From: Taenia hydatigena
Lineage: Eukaryota; Platyhelminthes; Cestoda; Cyclophyllidea; Taeniidae
Assembly (NCBI GenBank): GCA_036345935.2
Contig: JADWOT020000002.1
Span: 17,855,254 to 17,919,253 of the forward strand
Direction: 5' to 3'
DNA length: 64,000 nucleotides
This document shows, piece after piece, positions 38,220 through 49,399 of the stretch (position 1 is the stretch's first letter; each line of letters begins with the position of its first letter). A model generated the notes under the pieces. The model did not search any database and was not told the origin of the DNA. It saw only the letters and a list, made by a program, of their open reading frames with translations. The position numbers were made by a program, and so were the translations under genes.

Positions 38220-41200
38220 ACTTATCTTGGTCTGACGTAACCAGTGTGAGCCGCCTGAGTTTATAATTATTGGCCGATGTTCTCGACACGCAACCTCATG
38301 TAGTCGTCACACATTCGCGGATATTGTATTTTAGGAAGATCGACCTCCTACGTATGTTGTGATGCTAAAAAGAAATGAATGCAAGGGGGTTTTGGGGCAG
38401 CAAATTGCGTGAAAATGTCTGTACCGTTTCTTAAAATGATGCATGAGGACACCAAACTAATGAGGAAAGTGTACTCTCGTCAAACGCTTATTCGTGCTCA
38501 TCTGAGTCAAATAATGGAATGCAACATACCACCCACTTCATCGCTTCCTGCAGCCCACACGGTGGCCAATAATATTTAATGAGCAGCTAAATTGAAGAAC
38601 CCTGTTCAATATTGTCAAAGCATGCTCTCAACTCGCAGCTTTTTTTATAGGAACGACCCACAATCAGGTAGGTCTATGAGACATCTTCGTTTGCATTTTT
38701 GTTGCGTACACCACCTGCATCTCATGATGAATGGCGTGAGTGATTTCGCCCACGTTTCTCAAGCTTGTTATGATTGAGGTGCTTTAAGTAATATGCAACG
38801 CAATTTGGCACGACAAACTTGGGTTGGTGTTGGTGTTACTTTGCCGTTGGCTATTTTATCTAAGACGGCCTTAGTCATCGGCATCTTCTAGAAAGTGGGT
38901 TTCGTCGTTTAGGCAACCGACTCTACTGACCAAACCAGGCATCCTCAATGATGATCCAGTCACATAGTTCGGCCTAAATTTCGTGTGATTTAAAAAGGTT
39001 AATATGGTTTAAGCTATTTTGCAATGTGCAAATTAATACAGGTGCTAGACTCCACAGCACTCATGCCATGTGTTACCTCCTCTTAGACAAACATCAATCG
39101 AGATTGATGCGGTGAAAATTTGATTTCATTGTGCGCCTTTACATAAGGCATATATTCCTTGGAAAGATACAGGGACAGTGCATTAAACTGAAATAAACCG
39201 AGGGATTCTTGCCTGATCTGATCTGGATATCATCACTGTGCATCAGAATCTCCAGTCCTAAAGGTAAGAACACGAAATTCGCAATTAAATTTGCTGCGTT
39301 AAATAAACCAAATTCAAGGGAACATACTTTTGTCCTGTGCCACCAATCATGTTGTCCCTTTGTTATGTTGTGTCTTAGAAAACATGCTACCGTAGTGGAG
39401 AAAGAAGTGGAAACCTAACAAACCGTGAGCTGATACAGGCGAGATTTTGTTCTTGTTCTACCCTGATACTCTTTGAAGTGAGTTTGAAGGTGTCATGTGA
39501 TCCATTTAAGCCCACAGGTAACTCCGTTTAGAAAATAAGGGTTGAAAGCTATGTCCGCATCAAGACCTCTCCATTGATAATTTGAAAATATTCCCCTGTT
39601 TTATTACGTTTAGCACCTTATTCGTTGTTTTCTATCATTAAACAATGCAGAGCATAATTTTCTCCACAAATCTTGTTTAAAAGATTTGTGAAATACTCGC
39701 TTTCCCAGTTGCTCGTATTATGTAAATGCGAGTGTATATTTTGCAGAAAACACTTTCTTACTTGAAAACTTTAACATACTAGATCTTGCATCGGTCTGCA
39801 AACGTTTTGATGGATGTAATGTTATGCCCTACCATTTTTTGTCAAATTGTTACTTCTCAATGCTGTACTTCTGCACTTTCCACAACTGACAACGCATTCA
39901 CTTACCAACACCTGCTTATGCTTACGAATTTACATTCGTGTGTATCCCACTACTCAATTCTTATAAGATTTTATTCCACAAATGTTGGGACCGATGACCA
40001 ATACAGACTATCGGTGATGTGATAGCGTTTTCGTTGTAACATCCTTTAAAGTTCCTTTCGCCCTAGCGTGTGATCCAACATCTCTCTTTTTACTCGTAAA
40101 GGAAAAAGAACACTGGGAAAACTCTGCTATAAATCGATATTGTGTACCATAGAGTTCATTCTGTTTCGATAGTTATCCGTCATAATTGATCGAGCTTGTT
40201 AGTATGAAGGGTCCATATGTTCACCAAAAAAGCGGTTTTTAGGCAAATAGAATAATTATAGTAAGGATGAACAAAAGTTAATTGACGTGCAACTTAAAAC
40301 ACATTAAATTGTGCATAAAAGAGCTAAGTTGGTGAATGCCCCGCTGTTCCATTGGCTCATGAGCACCCACTTGTTGAACTTTTCCTTCAATATTTTGCAT
40401 AAATTTGGCAGAATTCACTTGATGCAGGGTTCAACCCTTTTTATCTAGGCCTGTCGTTTTGTGAGATTGTTGACATGAAACTAAGGCTTTGCAAAAGAAC
40501 AAATTGTCCGACAGAGCTAAACCCAATTCAGATTTCCATATTCAGTTTTATTCCACAAATGCTGAAACTGGTGACTGAAACAGATGGTTAATGGTGTGTT
40601 TTTGTTTTCATCGCGGCAATCTTTGAAGTCGCTTCCAAGTCTCATCTCATTTACCGCAGTTTAGAGCTCCGAGCACGCATCACTAGCTTAACTCTCACAC
40701 GTTCGAACAAAAACATTAAAACGCCTTGATGTTAAAGCTTGATTCTTTGCAAAGAAATCCTATCTATCTCGTTAACTGTGTGTAACATTTGGCCAAGCGC
40801 ATTGGAATGAGCATCTCAATATTAAAAAGAAAATACTTTTGGTGCAAAACACGAATCGCAAGTAAAATTTACTGTTTAAGAGGCAGAGGCTATACCATCG
40901 CTTGCGTTTTAGTCAGTGTGCAGCAGCATTTACAGCCCACGCTACAAACGGAGGTTTGCACTCTCCTTGACCACGCCTTTACCAGGTATCATCTTACATC
41001 AACACCGAATGGCCTAGCGATGTTCCTGTGGAAGCTATCACCTCAGCCAATCATACACGTCTTCCAGCGTTAATTCTACTTCCATGCATTAAGTAGAGGT
41101 GCATTGTTTTGAATGGAATTTGAGCATCATTTAATAGAAATTGAGGCGATTTCAAGTGGCAGACCTTTGTAATATGGTAACCACTAATCCAAAGCTAAGC

Positions 41201-44200
41201 ATGTGACGATGTAGAAATACTTGCGTGGATATTCAAAGCAAAAGTAAGAGCGCTCCATAGCTAACCGGACTTACAGATACGCTTTACAGTGCCTAACATC
41301 AAGGATGTCAATTCACATGTCCAGCATATACCGTAGGTGGTAGTACTGACTCAAAGTTTGAAAATAGAGCATCTTTTTGGCTCCTATGCTAAGGGTCGTG
41401 AGTTGTGAATGTAGAGCATTTCCTAGTACACAGGGAGCAAATCGAATGTCTCCATAAGTCTATTTATTCTAAGGAAAAATATCAAGACAAATGCAAATGC
41501 ACTAGATGCATGATGAATCAACGTCCTCCTTCTTCTCCATCAACCAACGGCTTTGCCCTCACTTATAACATCCGCCCAGATCAGATCCTTTAGTACTCAA
41601 AGTTCGAATTATTGTTACTGGCTACTAATGGAATATCTCGAAGTCCCTTGTCATTTTTGGTCTCGTGGCCAATCGTTCCGCGTTTGGAATGCATCTCAAC
41701 ATCATCATATTCTGCTTGTCACAGACCTCCTGTTTCTAGCATGTGATAAGACGAATTTTGTGCATTTTCAGGAGGTCAGGTGATCATTTCTTCATTTCTT
41801 TCGTCCTACTGAAGTGGCGACGTGGAGAAATCCAGACCACTTGATGACTCCATCCAAACCTTGTTTGTCTCATTTTGCACAAAGTGTTGGTGAAAGGCAG
41901 CCATTTAATCAGCTCATCCTCGCAAAACAATGTTTTTTTAGGCAATCAAATCGTGATATCTAGTTCTACAGCCGACCTAGAATAGCCATGCCCGCATTAC
42001 GTTAAACATGCACAGTAGGACTAGTCTGTCTAGCCTCCCACCCACATTTTCTTGTGGCTTCGATAGGTAATCTAACATACGTTGATTTACGATAAAATTT
42101 GTTAATGTGGAACCAGAAGATTGACAAATTAAGACGAAGCTAATAAAATGTCGCAAAAGCAGAAATTTTAAATGAGATGTGCTTTGTCAAATGGAACCTC
42201 TTTCACTGCTTTTACCAAAACCGGTGACCGGCGAGCTGACGTGCTTGATCCAGGTATGTGAACTGAGATGCATCATGTGATGAGTTCAGAGTAACTTCTA
42301 AGAATGTTACAATAAATCGAATTCCCACTCTTGACTCTCTGCTTTCTCCAGCAATCGCAACATGCGTGAATAGACCCATTATGACTAGGCCGGAGAAAAA
42401 TAAACAAAAAAATTCATGGAGGTTTGTGGTTAGTAGAAGATGGATGCCTTGCACCTTGTAAGGTACAAAGAAATGGAACAAACAGGAGTTGCAAATAGAC
42501 CTAGAGTTGTACGCTATAATTATAACTATTGAAAATCCTAAAGACCAAAGCCAGATTCGATGGGCATTTAAACATGGTTTGATCATTTGGCCCTTGATTT
42601 AGTGAGGTAAGGGAGAAGGGAAGGAATGTGTAAAAAATTTCTACTGATTAGCCGCGCCGGGTAAATCTATTGCGAACAACCTCTTATATCCCATTAGCTT
42701 GTCGAGCCTAAGTAGGTAATTACTCTGTAATATCAGGCTCCATCGAATTATAAGACATTAAAGTGTAATCCGAATTCGAAGAAGTCTAGGAAGAGTATAA
42801 TCGGTGAGAGAGAACAAAATATGATGTGCTCAAGTCGTAAATCATGTCCCAATAATGTTTTAATAAATCTACAAAAAGAGTAGAAGTGGCAATTCAATTA
42901 TAACTTTTAACACGTAGTCGATAAGGGATGTGAGAAATAAAACTGCCAGACTGGTCTATGACTAAAAATCGTCTATGCAGTGCAAAGAGAATGAACAGCC
43001 GAGGAGTAAATTTATCATGGCAAAGGATTGTAATGCTCGAACTCAAGCGAGTACAAATTGAACTGCAATGGATCAGTAAACAACCTCATAGTAGCTCCAA
43101 ATAATGCCACTACAGAACATCAAAATCTTGACCGCATTAGTTCGGGTGCACTGATCTAGCTCAATGCGTTTGTTAAAATGCGGCCAGTCAGGCGCTAAGG
43201 CAAAGTAGCACTCACTGCAATGGCGGAATAGTCCCAACTGTTTGGGCCAAATTTGTATGATATGGACATGGACGGTGTGTGGATTGACCGAAGGCGATGA
43301 CATATGCCATACGGTCCGAAAACAAATCCATCACTACACGTGGTTATTCCTGGTGGTGTAATTTTCTGTTTGATAAAAACGATGAGTCACCTGGCTCATG
43401 CATTTTGATGCATTTGGATTGCCAATTCTGTTCTGTAGTCTAGCTGCAGTTGAACATGCTTGTGAATGTCCAGGCATGGCTGAAGGAGACTGAATGCTTT
43501 ATCATCTAATTGGAGCCAAATAATTGTGAAATGCACAAGTAAAATTTCAACAAAAGACTGCTAATGCATCAGAAAACCGTTTATTCTGCGAATATATTGA
43601 TGATAATTACAATGCACTTGTTTCAACATGACACATGATTAACGAATTAGAAAGGATTCTTTGACAAAGTTCCACATGTATACACCAGGATTTCCCGACT
43701 TTTTTGCTCGACCAAGTAACAGGGTAGCTGTTTTTGTGTACTCATAGCTCCAAACTATGGTGAAGCATATGATGATTTAAAGAAACTTCATAGAATATTA
43801 CGACGAAAACAAATTACACCACTGGCTATCCGTTTCAGTAGACACTTTTAACTTCTGCAAGGAGGAGCTCAACAGGGCTGTATTGGAGGAATATACAAGA
43901 ATAAAACTTCTAGGGGTAAGTACTTGGTAGGAACTGGTTGCTTTGTTGATTCTAGGCCATACAAAATAAAGCATATGAAAGTGGTAGCTCATCCAAGATT
44001 TGTAAGATATAATATGTTGCCTACTAAAAGCTTCGTGGAGCTAATTAAGAAGTGTTATGTTGAGGAATCCGTGCAACTATTATTTGCATTTATATGATAA
44101 AGACAACAAATAAGGTAAGCATCTCGTGCTTCTGTTTTTCTCTTCTATTTATTCGCCTTACACCAACGAGGCAGCAGCATAAATTTGGAGAATAGCTGAC

Positions 44201-44390
44201 AACCCAACGCCCGCCCCCAGAGGCCATGGATGACTACACCTAAGGAGACGCATCCTGAGCAGAACTCCAGTCCACAATCGCCGGCTCCGGAAACCGCCTC
44301 CTTAACCAATAGGCTACCAGACCTCACCTTTCATATGAAGAAGCCTAACCATGTATTGCAAAATTGCAGTCACTAATTTACCAACTTCAT
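38220..44390. other. Unannotated stretch with weak repeats
   Basis: About 100 bases at 39965-40062 resemble 40545-40640 in the same orientation (both start TTTTATTCCACAAATG), at roughly 60-65% identity. A third copy of repeat E lies at 43665-43835. The minus-strand frame at 42212-42586 (124 codons) has a hydrophobic leader-like run (FFCLFFSGLVIMGLF) but no recognised domain. No RNA gene was seen. Confidence 0.4.
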
Positions 44391-44395
44391 TTATG

Positions 44396-44475
44396 CGGTG
44401 TAGTGGTTTAGGCATATTGCCCTCGCTTCGGATGCGAGGAGTCTTGCAACTGGACTCTGGTTAGGCCCGAGGTCA
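44396..44475 (+). repeat. tRNA-Pro-derived element (tRNA pseudogene or SINE head)
   Basis: The stretch TGGTTTAGGCATATTGCC followed by CTCGCTTCGGATGCGAG matches the D-arm and anticodon arm of eukaryotic tRNA-Pro. The anticodon stem CTCGC/GCGAG is perfect and the loop reads TTCGGAT, giving anticodon CGG. The TRG-type A box is present. The T-arm is poor: CTCTG-GTTAGGC-CCGAG pairs at four of five positions but lies too far away and lacks the TTC of the T loop. The acceptor stem does not pair. A second A-box-like word, TAGCTCAATGG, follows near 44512. A SINE head or dead tRNA is likelier than a working gene. Confidence 0.5.
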
Positions 44476-44519
44476 GAGATAGTTGTCGTCACCTCTCTCC
44501 CATCCTATACATTAGCTCA

Positions 44520-46960
44520 ATGGCAGAACATCTCGGACTGTGCCGCACGTTAACACCATCTCCTCTTTACCTTCAGAAATATTAAAAAAACTACTACTGT
44601 GCTTTAGGTTATATTCAAAATGGCAATGCCTAAATGTCTTTCATAACTCTTCATAACCAAATTTTATGCTCTTTTACAAGTCCCACAAAACCAATCTATT
44701 CCACCTCATTCTTAGTTCTTCTTCCTTGAGTTTATTTTAAGCACTTTTGATAATATTTAACTATAACACCTCCTTTAGTTAACTAAACTTGGTGACGTTT
44801 ATCCAAGATATATGCTTGAAAGCAGGACTACCATTCGTTAGAACTAATGTTATAGCTCATTTTTGCTTCATTTGAGCATTTAGTGCGATCACCCATTTGT
44901 TGTAAGTAGCATGCTTGGTTTGGAAAATTCAACGGTATGCTCAGGCACATAATGAGCCAAAGCATATCTTGCGCCTGCTGGTGGATATCTTGAATTCCCA
45001 ATTTCGGACCCCTCTCTTATGACAACGCTCCCATAAACACACAATCCGGATTTCCAATTTGATCAAGCATTCACGGTTAAAAGTATAAATTAATCGCTAT
45101 TAACCAAAGGGCTTATTCCGGGAGGTACGAGGTGAGAAATGGATAGACAAATAATTAGCAGCGTTTCCTACACTGTTAGCGTAGTGTGAGACACGTAAAG
45201 TCAATGCCATGGTAAACAGCGGCAATAGTATAAACACCTTCAAAGCAAGAATTGTCCTGTTGCCTGAGGATTTTGCGATGTTTAGCACCACCAAGTGCCA
45301 ATGTCTTCAAATTTTCAATTCTCACACAAGCCTTCCCTAAATGAATATGCAAATTGTGTTTTCATGCTCTCTGTTATAAGAAGTCCACGTACTGGTCTCG
45401 AATTGTGCTTGGCTTAAGTCTCGCATCCTCTAAACTTTACTCAATGCATGTATTTGTCAGGCATGTGCTGAGCAATGTCAAATAAATTAAGCTAGATAAG
45501 CATCCTTACTTTCGTGTTAAGACCTTTGTTTAAAAATTTCCCTACACAACAACTGCTTTTAACTTATGTACATGTCGATTTTTCCACACGATTTTTAAGC
45601 TATGGCTTTGCGTATTTAAAGTAACTATGTCCATCTGCAGTGTCTAGATGGTACAAATCTGGCACCGGCTTCAGGGTTTATGCATTTTTATGGTATCCGA
45701 TTAAAGTTAACCTGGGTTTTGCACTTAGTGATCTACCTTGTTGCGAGATTTAGACCTTTTGGGGTCAGCGTTCGCATTGAAGACATTAAAAGGTTTAATC
45801 AAATTATTGCCATTAGGTTGTTATTTTTTAATTTGCCCTGGCGTAGAATCGCGAAATTTGGTTTACCGTCTTTGTTTCTTGAGGCTTAGAAGCAAATATC
45901 CCTAAATTAAGCGAGACATCAAGCTCTTGATGAAATTTGATATAGTTTCATTGATGTGGCGAATGGAATTGTGCAACTCTGTAACGCTTTGTTAAGCTCG
46001 GTGTTTACATGGTTCATGATTTCCGACTGCATCTACTAAACATACTGAGCAATAGGTCTTTGCTGGGTTTTCTATTGCGTTTTCGTCTATTACAAATGCG
46101 TTCGGTGCAGCTTATCTACTTTGCATCTCGTTTGGGTCTTAGTATTCGTAAGTCCCCATCCACGAATCGGAACTGGTTCCGACTCGATTAATGTTGTGAA
46201 CGCGTCTGGTGCCCTCGTCAAACGGCGATATTCGATAGATCTTCAGAGCTCTTATGCCAATGAAAATGCTTCATCGTTCTATTAAACTCTAATCATCATC
46301 GTTCCACAAAGTAACGAAGTCAACTTAAACAAGTACCATTGCACGACCGACAAGGACTATGCAAGACCAATTTCAAGAATCCAACGCATAGGAAGTGTCA
46401 ATGCTTACGTTGTTAGTAGAGGAGGCTAAAGTTAGGGCTTATGGAAATTGTCACTGCTAGTAAGCCAATAACACGTCTTCACACTATCTCCAAATTCAAC
46501 TGAGCCGCGATGCTTAGAATGGTTGTCCCCGATTTGACCCAATATTCCCTTTATCTCTTCACTGATGTGTGTTCTAAAGGCTGAAGGAAGAACATCTTAT
46601 GTTGAGAGGATGGTGAGAGGAAAGTAGATGAGAGCAATCCCACTAATTAGGTATTACCGAAGAGTCAGTAAGGAGTCATTGTAAGCCCTACTACGCCAGC
46701 AACACAGGGTCCAGCAAGCAAACAAAGCACCTCTCCTTCAATGTTATGCAAAACATCCTGTGATTATAGCTCCAATAAAAAGTTGGCGTTGGCTTACTTT
46801 ATTTAAAAGCTAGTTCCAGGAAGCGTTCTGCATACTAATTAGTTAGCACTTTCTACTTTTTGAAGATATCTGGCTAATAGCAATTCAGTCGGCACAAAAA
46901 GGACATCAAATGCAAAGCTAAAATTACTGAAAATTTTATTCGGTGGTGTCGCATAGCGTG
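44520..46960. other. Unannotated stretch
   Basis: No repeat copy or recognised domain. A minus-strand frame at 45100-45294 has a membrane-like run (ILALKVFILLPLFTMALTL). Plus-strand frames at 45680-45889 and 46009-46191 are Leu/Arg-rich without a known motif. Confidence 0.35.
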
Positions 46961-46974
46961 AATGCAGCGCAAAG

Positions 46975-47050
46975 CCAGCGCACGGGGATCGAATCGATGA
47001 CCTAAGTGCAACATTAACTTGCAAGCTCAGGCTGACCTCTTGCCATAGTC
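46975..47050 (-). repeat. tRNA-like element (possible SINE)
   Basis: On the minus strand the sequence contains a B-box-like word, CGATTCGATCCCCG, preceded by a possible anticodon arm (TGCAA-GTTAATG-TTGCA) and an A-box-like TGGCAAGAGG. Spacing is tRNA-like, but the acceptor and D stems do not pair well. It lies directly downstream of the guanylate cyclase relic, on the same strand, and is followed by AATAAAA. It is probably a tRNA-derived retroposon or decayed tRNA. Confidence 0.35.
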
Positions 47051-47065
47051 ATTTCACATATGCCC

Positions 47066-47480
47066 TTAATATTTGTTTTGCCAACTTGATGTGCACCACG
47101 CGCGCACGGATCGGGAAGGTAACGAGGTCGGATATGCATCCAACTGACCACTATGCTGACCGATGCGCAGCCTTAAGGGAACCTGCGGTAGATGTCTGAT
47201 CGTAAAAGTGTCACAAGCACTGAGTTGATCAAGGACCATCGTGGCGATCTCAGCTGCGTGGAGTTGTCCATTACAGACTGGCGGATCTGATTTCACCATA
47301 TAGGCGTATCTTATCGTTTCCACCTACAAAGAGTGAATCTCGCGTCTAATAGTGTGCATACCAAGCTCTTTTATTTGGCTGTGCCTGTGCATTACTGAGG
47401 GAGACACAGCTGTGTTAGTAAGACTAATGAGCAAAGAGGGGTGGCATGAGATCCTGCGAATCAAACCAACTATTTCCACC
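47066..47480 (-). pseudogene. Receptor-type guanylate cyclase catalytic-domain relic
   Basis: The minus-strand frame at 47066-47323 reads [19 protein letters not shown], then [16 protein letters not shown] and [10 protein letters not shown] in the order and spacing of class III guanylate cyclase domains (consensus VETIGDAYMV, NG, HA-EIA-M, F-IRH-P, LRIG-HSG). The metal-binding Asp of GDAYM is Tyr here, which should abolish catalysis. The sequence starts after TTTGTAG, a plausible acceptor at the VYK|VETI junction where cyclase genes often carry an intron. After HSG, homology may resume in another frame ([11 protein letters not shown], compare VVG-MPRY), pointing to a small deletion. Upstream, in the same frame but behind a stop, EIVGL and a spaced SL-N word weakly match the DIVGFT region. 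Living homologues are membrane or soluble cyclases that make cGMP; this copy is dead. Confidence 0.8.
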
Positions 47481-47489
47481 AAACGTCAG

Positions 47490-48300
47490 ATTGCCATCCT
47501 ATTTGGACAAGTTAAACAGACGGTCAAGCAAATATAAATACCAGTTAGTACACACTTCGTTTTTCTCAGCGACGCTGGTGCTGGTAGAAGCACCAGAGTA
47601 CATGTGATAGCAATCAAATGTAACGAACTGGAGGTCTAATTTGTGTTTTTTACCTGCTTTTTAAGGTAAAATAACAGAGAAGTACGTCTAGAACCCTACA
47701 GGTTGCAACTCGGCGCCCCACCAACTACATAAAGCTGAGTTGTCAAACCGCATTTGTCGCAGAATTCTTTGTGGAACTATCAATCACACCAACACCCTTG
47801 ACCTGCCCAAATGGATGACTTTAGCCTCCCAATCCTGTCGAACGCACACCAAACTATTAAAAAGGTACTGCACTAAAAAATGGATAGGCGACACTGGAAC
47901 GCAAATTTCATTGTCCTAATCAGCGTCGCGATTAAAATCAAGATTGCCAATTCTCATGATATCCGGACACTCTTGACAGTTGTGCTAGATACAAGCTGTA
48001 GTAAAAACATGCAGAGGATTCGAGGACTTTTTCATGGCCTTTAGCCTATAGCTGGCGTCTGATTTAATGCGTGAACCCAACCACTGCCGTGGGGCGTGGT
48101 TTTGCGTAAGCCAATCAGGTGCAAGTGTGTTTCCTGTTGGCGCATTTGGTGTAACGCATACGCAAAGCCGAGGACGGTTTTCGTCAGGTGATGTCAGCGT
48201 CGCCAGAGTTTAATAAACTAGCAAATGCCGGACTGACTCGCCAAAAAATTAAAGATCTCTTCGTAGACTTCAGCTTTGCTAACCATCTCCTTCACACAGA
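47490..48300. other. Unannotated stretch
   Basis: No recognised exon or repeat. A plus-strand frame at 48188-48400 (containing LTRQKIKDLFVDFSFANHL) looks somewhat protein-like but overlaps the opposite-strand Tudor-like relic, and I could not decide between them in the overlap. Confidence 0.3.
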
Positions 48301-48304
48301 CGAG

Positions 48305-48915
48305 TCATTTCAACAAAGAGACAACCTCATCAACAGACACCACAGAGGCAGCATAGTCAGGGGTGCGAACAATCAGGACTTTGATAACAGGCTTGACTGA
48401 CCACTCAATGGTAGTAAATAATGTCCGTGCCATCAAAAACAATGTGAGAACGCGGAGACAGCTAGTTAGCAGGCAGTAGGCATCATTACTTAAGTACTTA
48501 AGAGAGCAGCAAAATTTAGATGAGTAAACTTTAAACCACAAGTACGAAAATGTGCGTTTGGAAGGCTTGACAGGAGACCTAACAGAGGTATAATGTATTT
48601 CAGCGTCCCTCATTTCTGGCTCTACAGCGTTGCTGAGGCCAAAAGTACCATAGTCTAGCAGTTGAATGCAAAGGTCCACTTATTGGACGGCTCTTGATTG
48701 AACTTCCTCTTTATTGACTGCCGATGGAAGTTCGCTAATTTCAATGCGATGTGAGAATAAACGACCGCACGCTATCTTCGGTGGACGGATGAATAAGTTT
48801 GGCATTGAGGAAGCGTTAAACCGGATTCGATAAAGATCATCCATCTCTTCGTCGAGTGAAGGAACATATAGCAATGAAAACCGCCTCAGCGTTGGGTTGG
48901 GAGGAGATGCGACCT
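48305..48915 (-). pseudogene. Possible Tudor-domain relic
   Basis: A single minus-strand frame of about 203 codons is interrupted by only one TAA (48680-48682). Before the stop it reads FSLLYVPSLDEEMDDLYRI and then IRPPKIACGRLF. After it comes VDLCIQLLDYGTFGLSN. This order recalls an extended Tudor domain: a core ending in an acidic DLY/DLR-L motif, a PP-xI-C-L linker, and then a beta-strand of the staphylococcal-nuclease-like half containing a L-DYG-type motif. The aromatic-cage residues of the core cannot be confirmed. Tudor proteins bind methyl-arginine or methyl-lysine marks, many in germline small-RNA pathways. The frame may be part of a decayed gene, or the stop may sit in a tiny intron. 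Two further coding-like minus frames (48968-49186, 49183-49377) lie just upstream. Confidence 0.35.
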
Positions 48916-48967
48916 AATCTAGGCTCTAAGGTGCCCTATAAGTAGTAGTTTATGCTCTCCTGTGATC

Positions 48968-49377
48968 TCATCCATGCTTTGTATATGAGAAGTTTTCCCC
49001 TCTGTATGCAGTTTTTACTTCATTTGACAGTAGATGGTCGATATTGAAACAAAAATAGCTACGCCAGTGGCAGAGCTGAAAGGGTTGGCGCGTCTGACTC
49101 GATTTCACTGCCTCCAGGATAGGTTTTCGTTCCCCGTATTCCATTCGCCATGCTATACAATTATTAGGATCTGAGGGAATCCTCATAATCTTCTTACATT
49201 TGCTTTATTTTCTGTGTACTGGAGATGCATAATTGGCCTTAGCTCAGTACGATTAACATTAGATGGAATTTTTAGTAAAAGGCAGATCTCTATATCCATT
49301 CCTTTTTCATTCTGTGTACTGTGCAGGATTTTGTAGCTCGCGTGCTCTGAACAGCATACACTACTGCTGTCTGTCAA
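48968..49377 (-). CDS. Coding-like minus-strand frames upstream of the Tudor-like relic
   Basis: Two minus-strand frames, 49183-49377 and 48968-49186, abut in different phases. Together they read protein-like for about 135 codons, with mixed charge and no membrane segment. They lie just upstream of the Tudor-like frame on the same strand and may belong to the same decayed gene. No motif is recognised and no clear splice junction joins them. Confidence 0.2.
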
Positions 49378-49399
49378 CGATCACCCATTAATACTTCAT

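Noticed and set aside
44396..44475. Functional tRNA-Pro gene
   Set aside because: The anticodon arm is excellent, but the acceptor stem does not pair and the T arm lacks the TTC loop and proper spacing.
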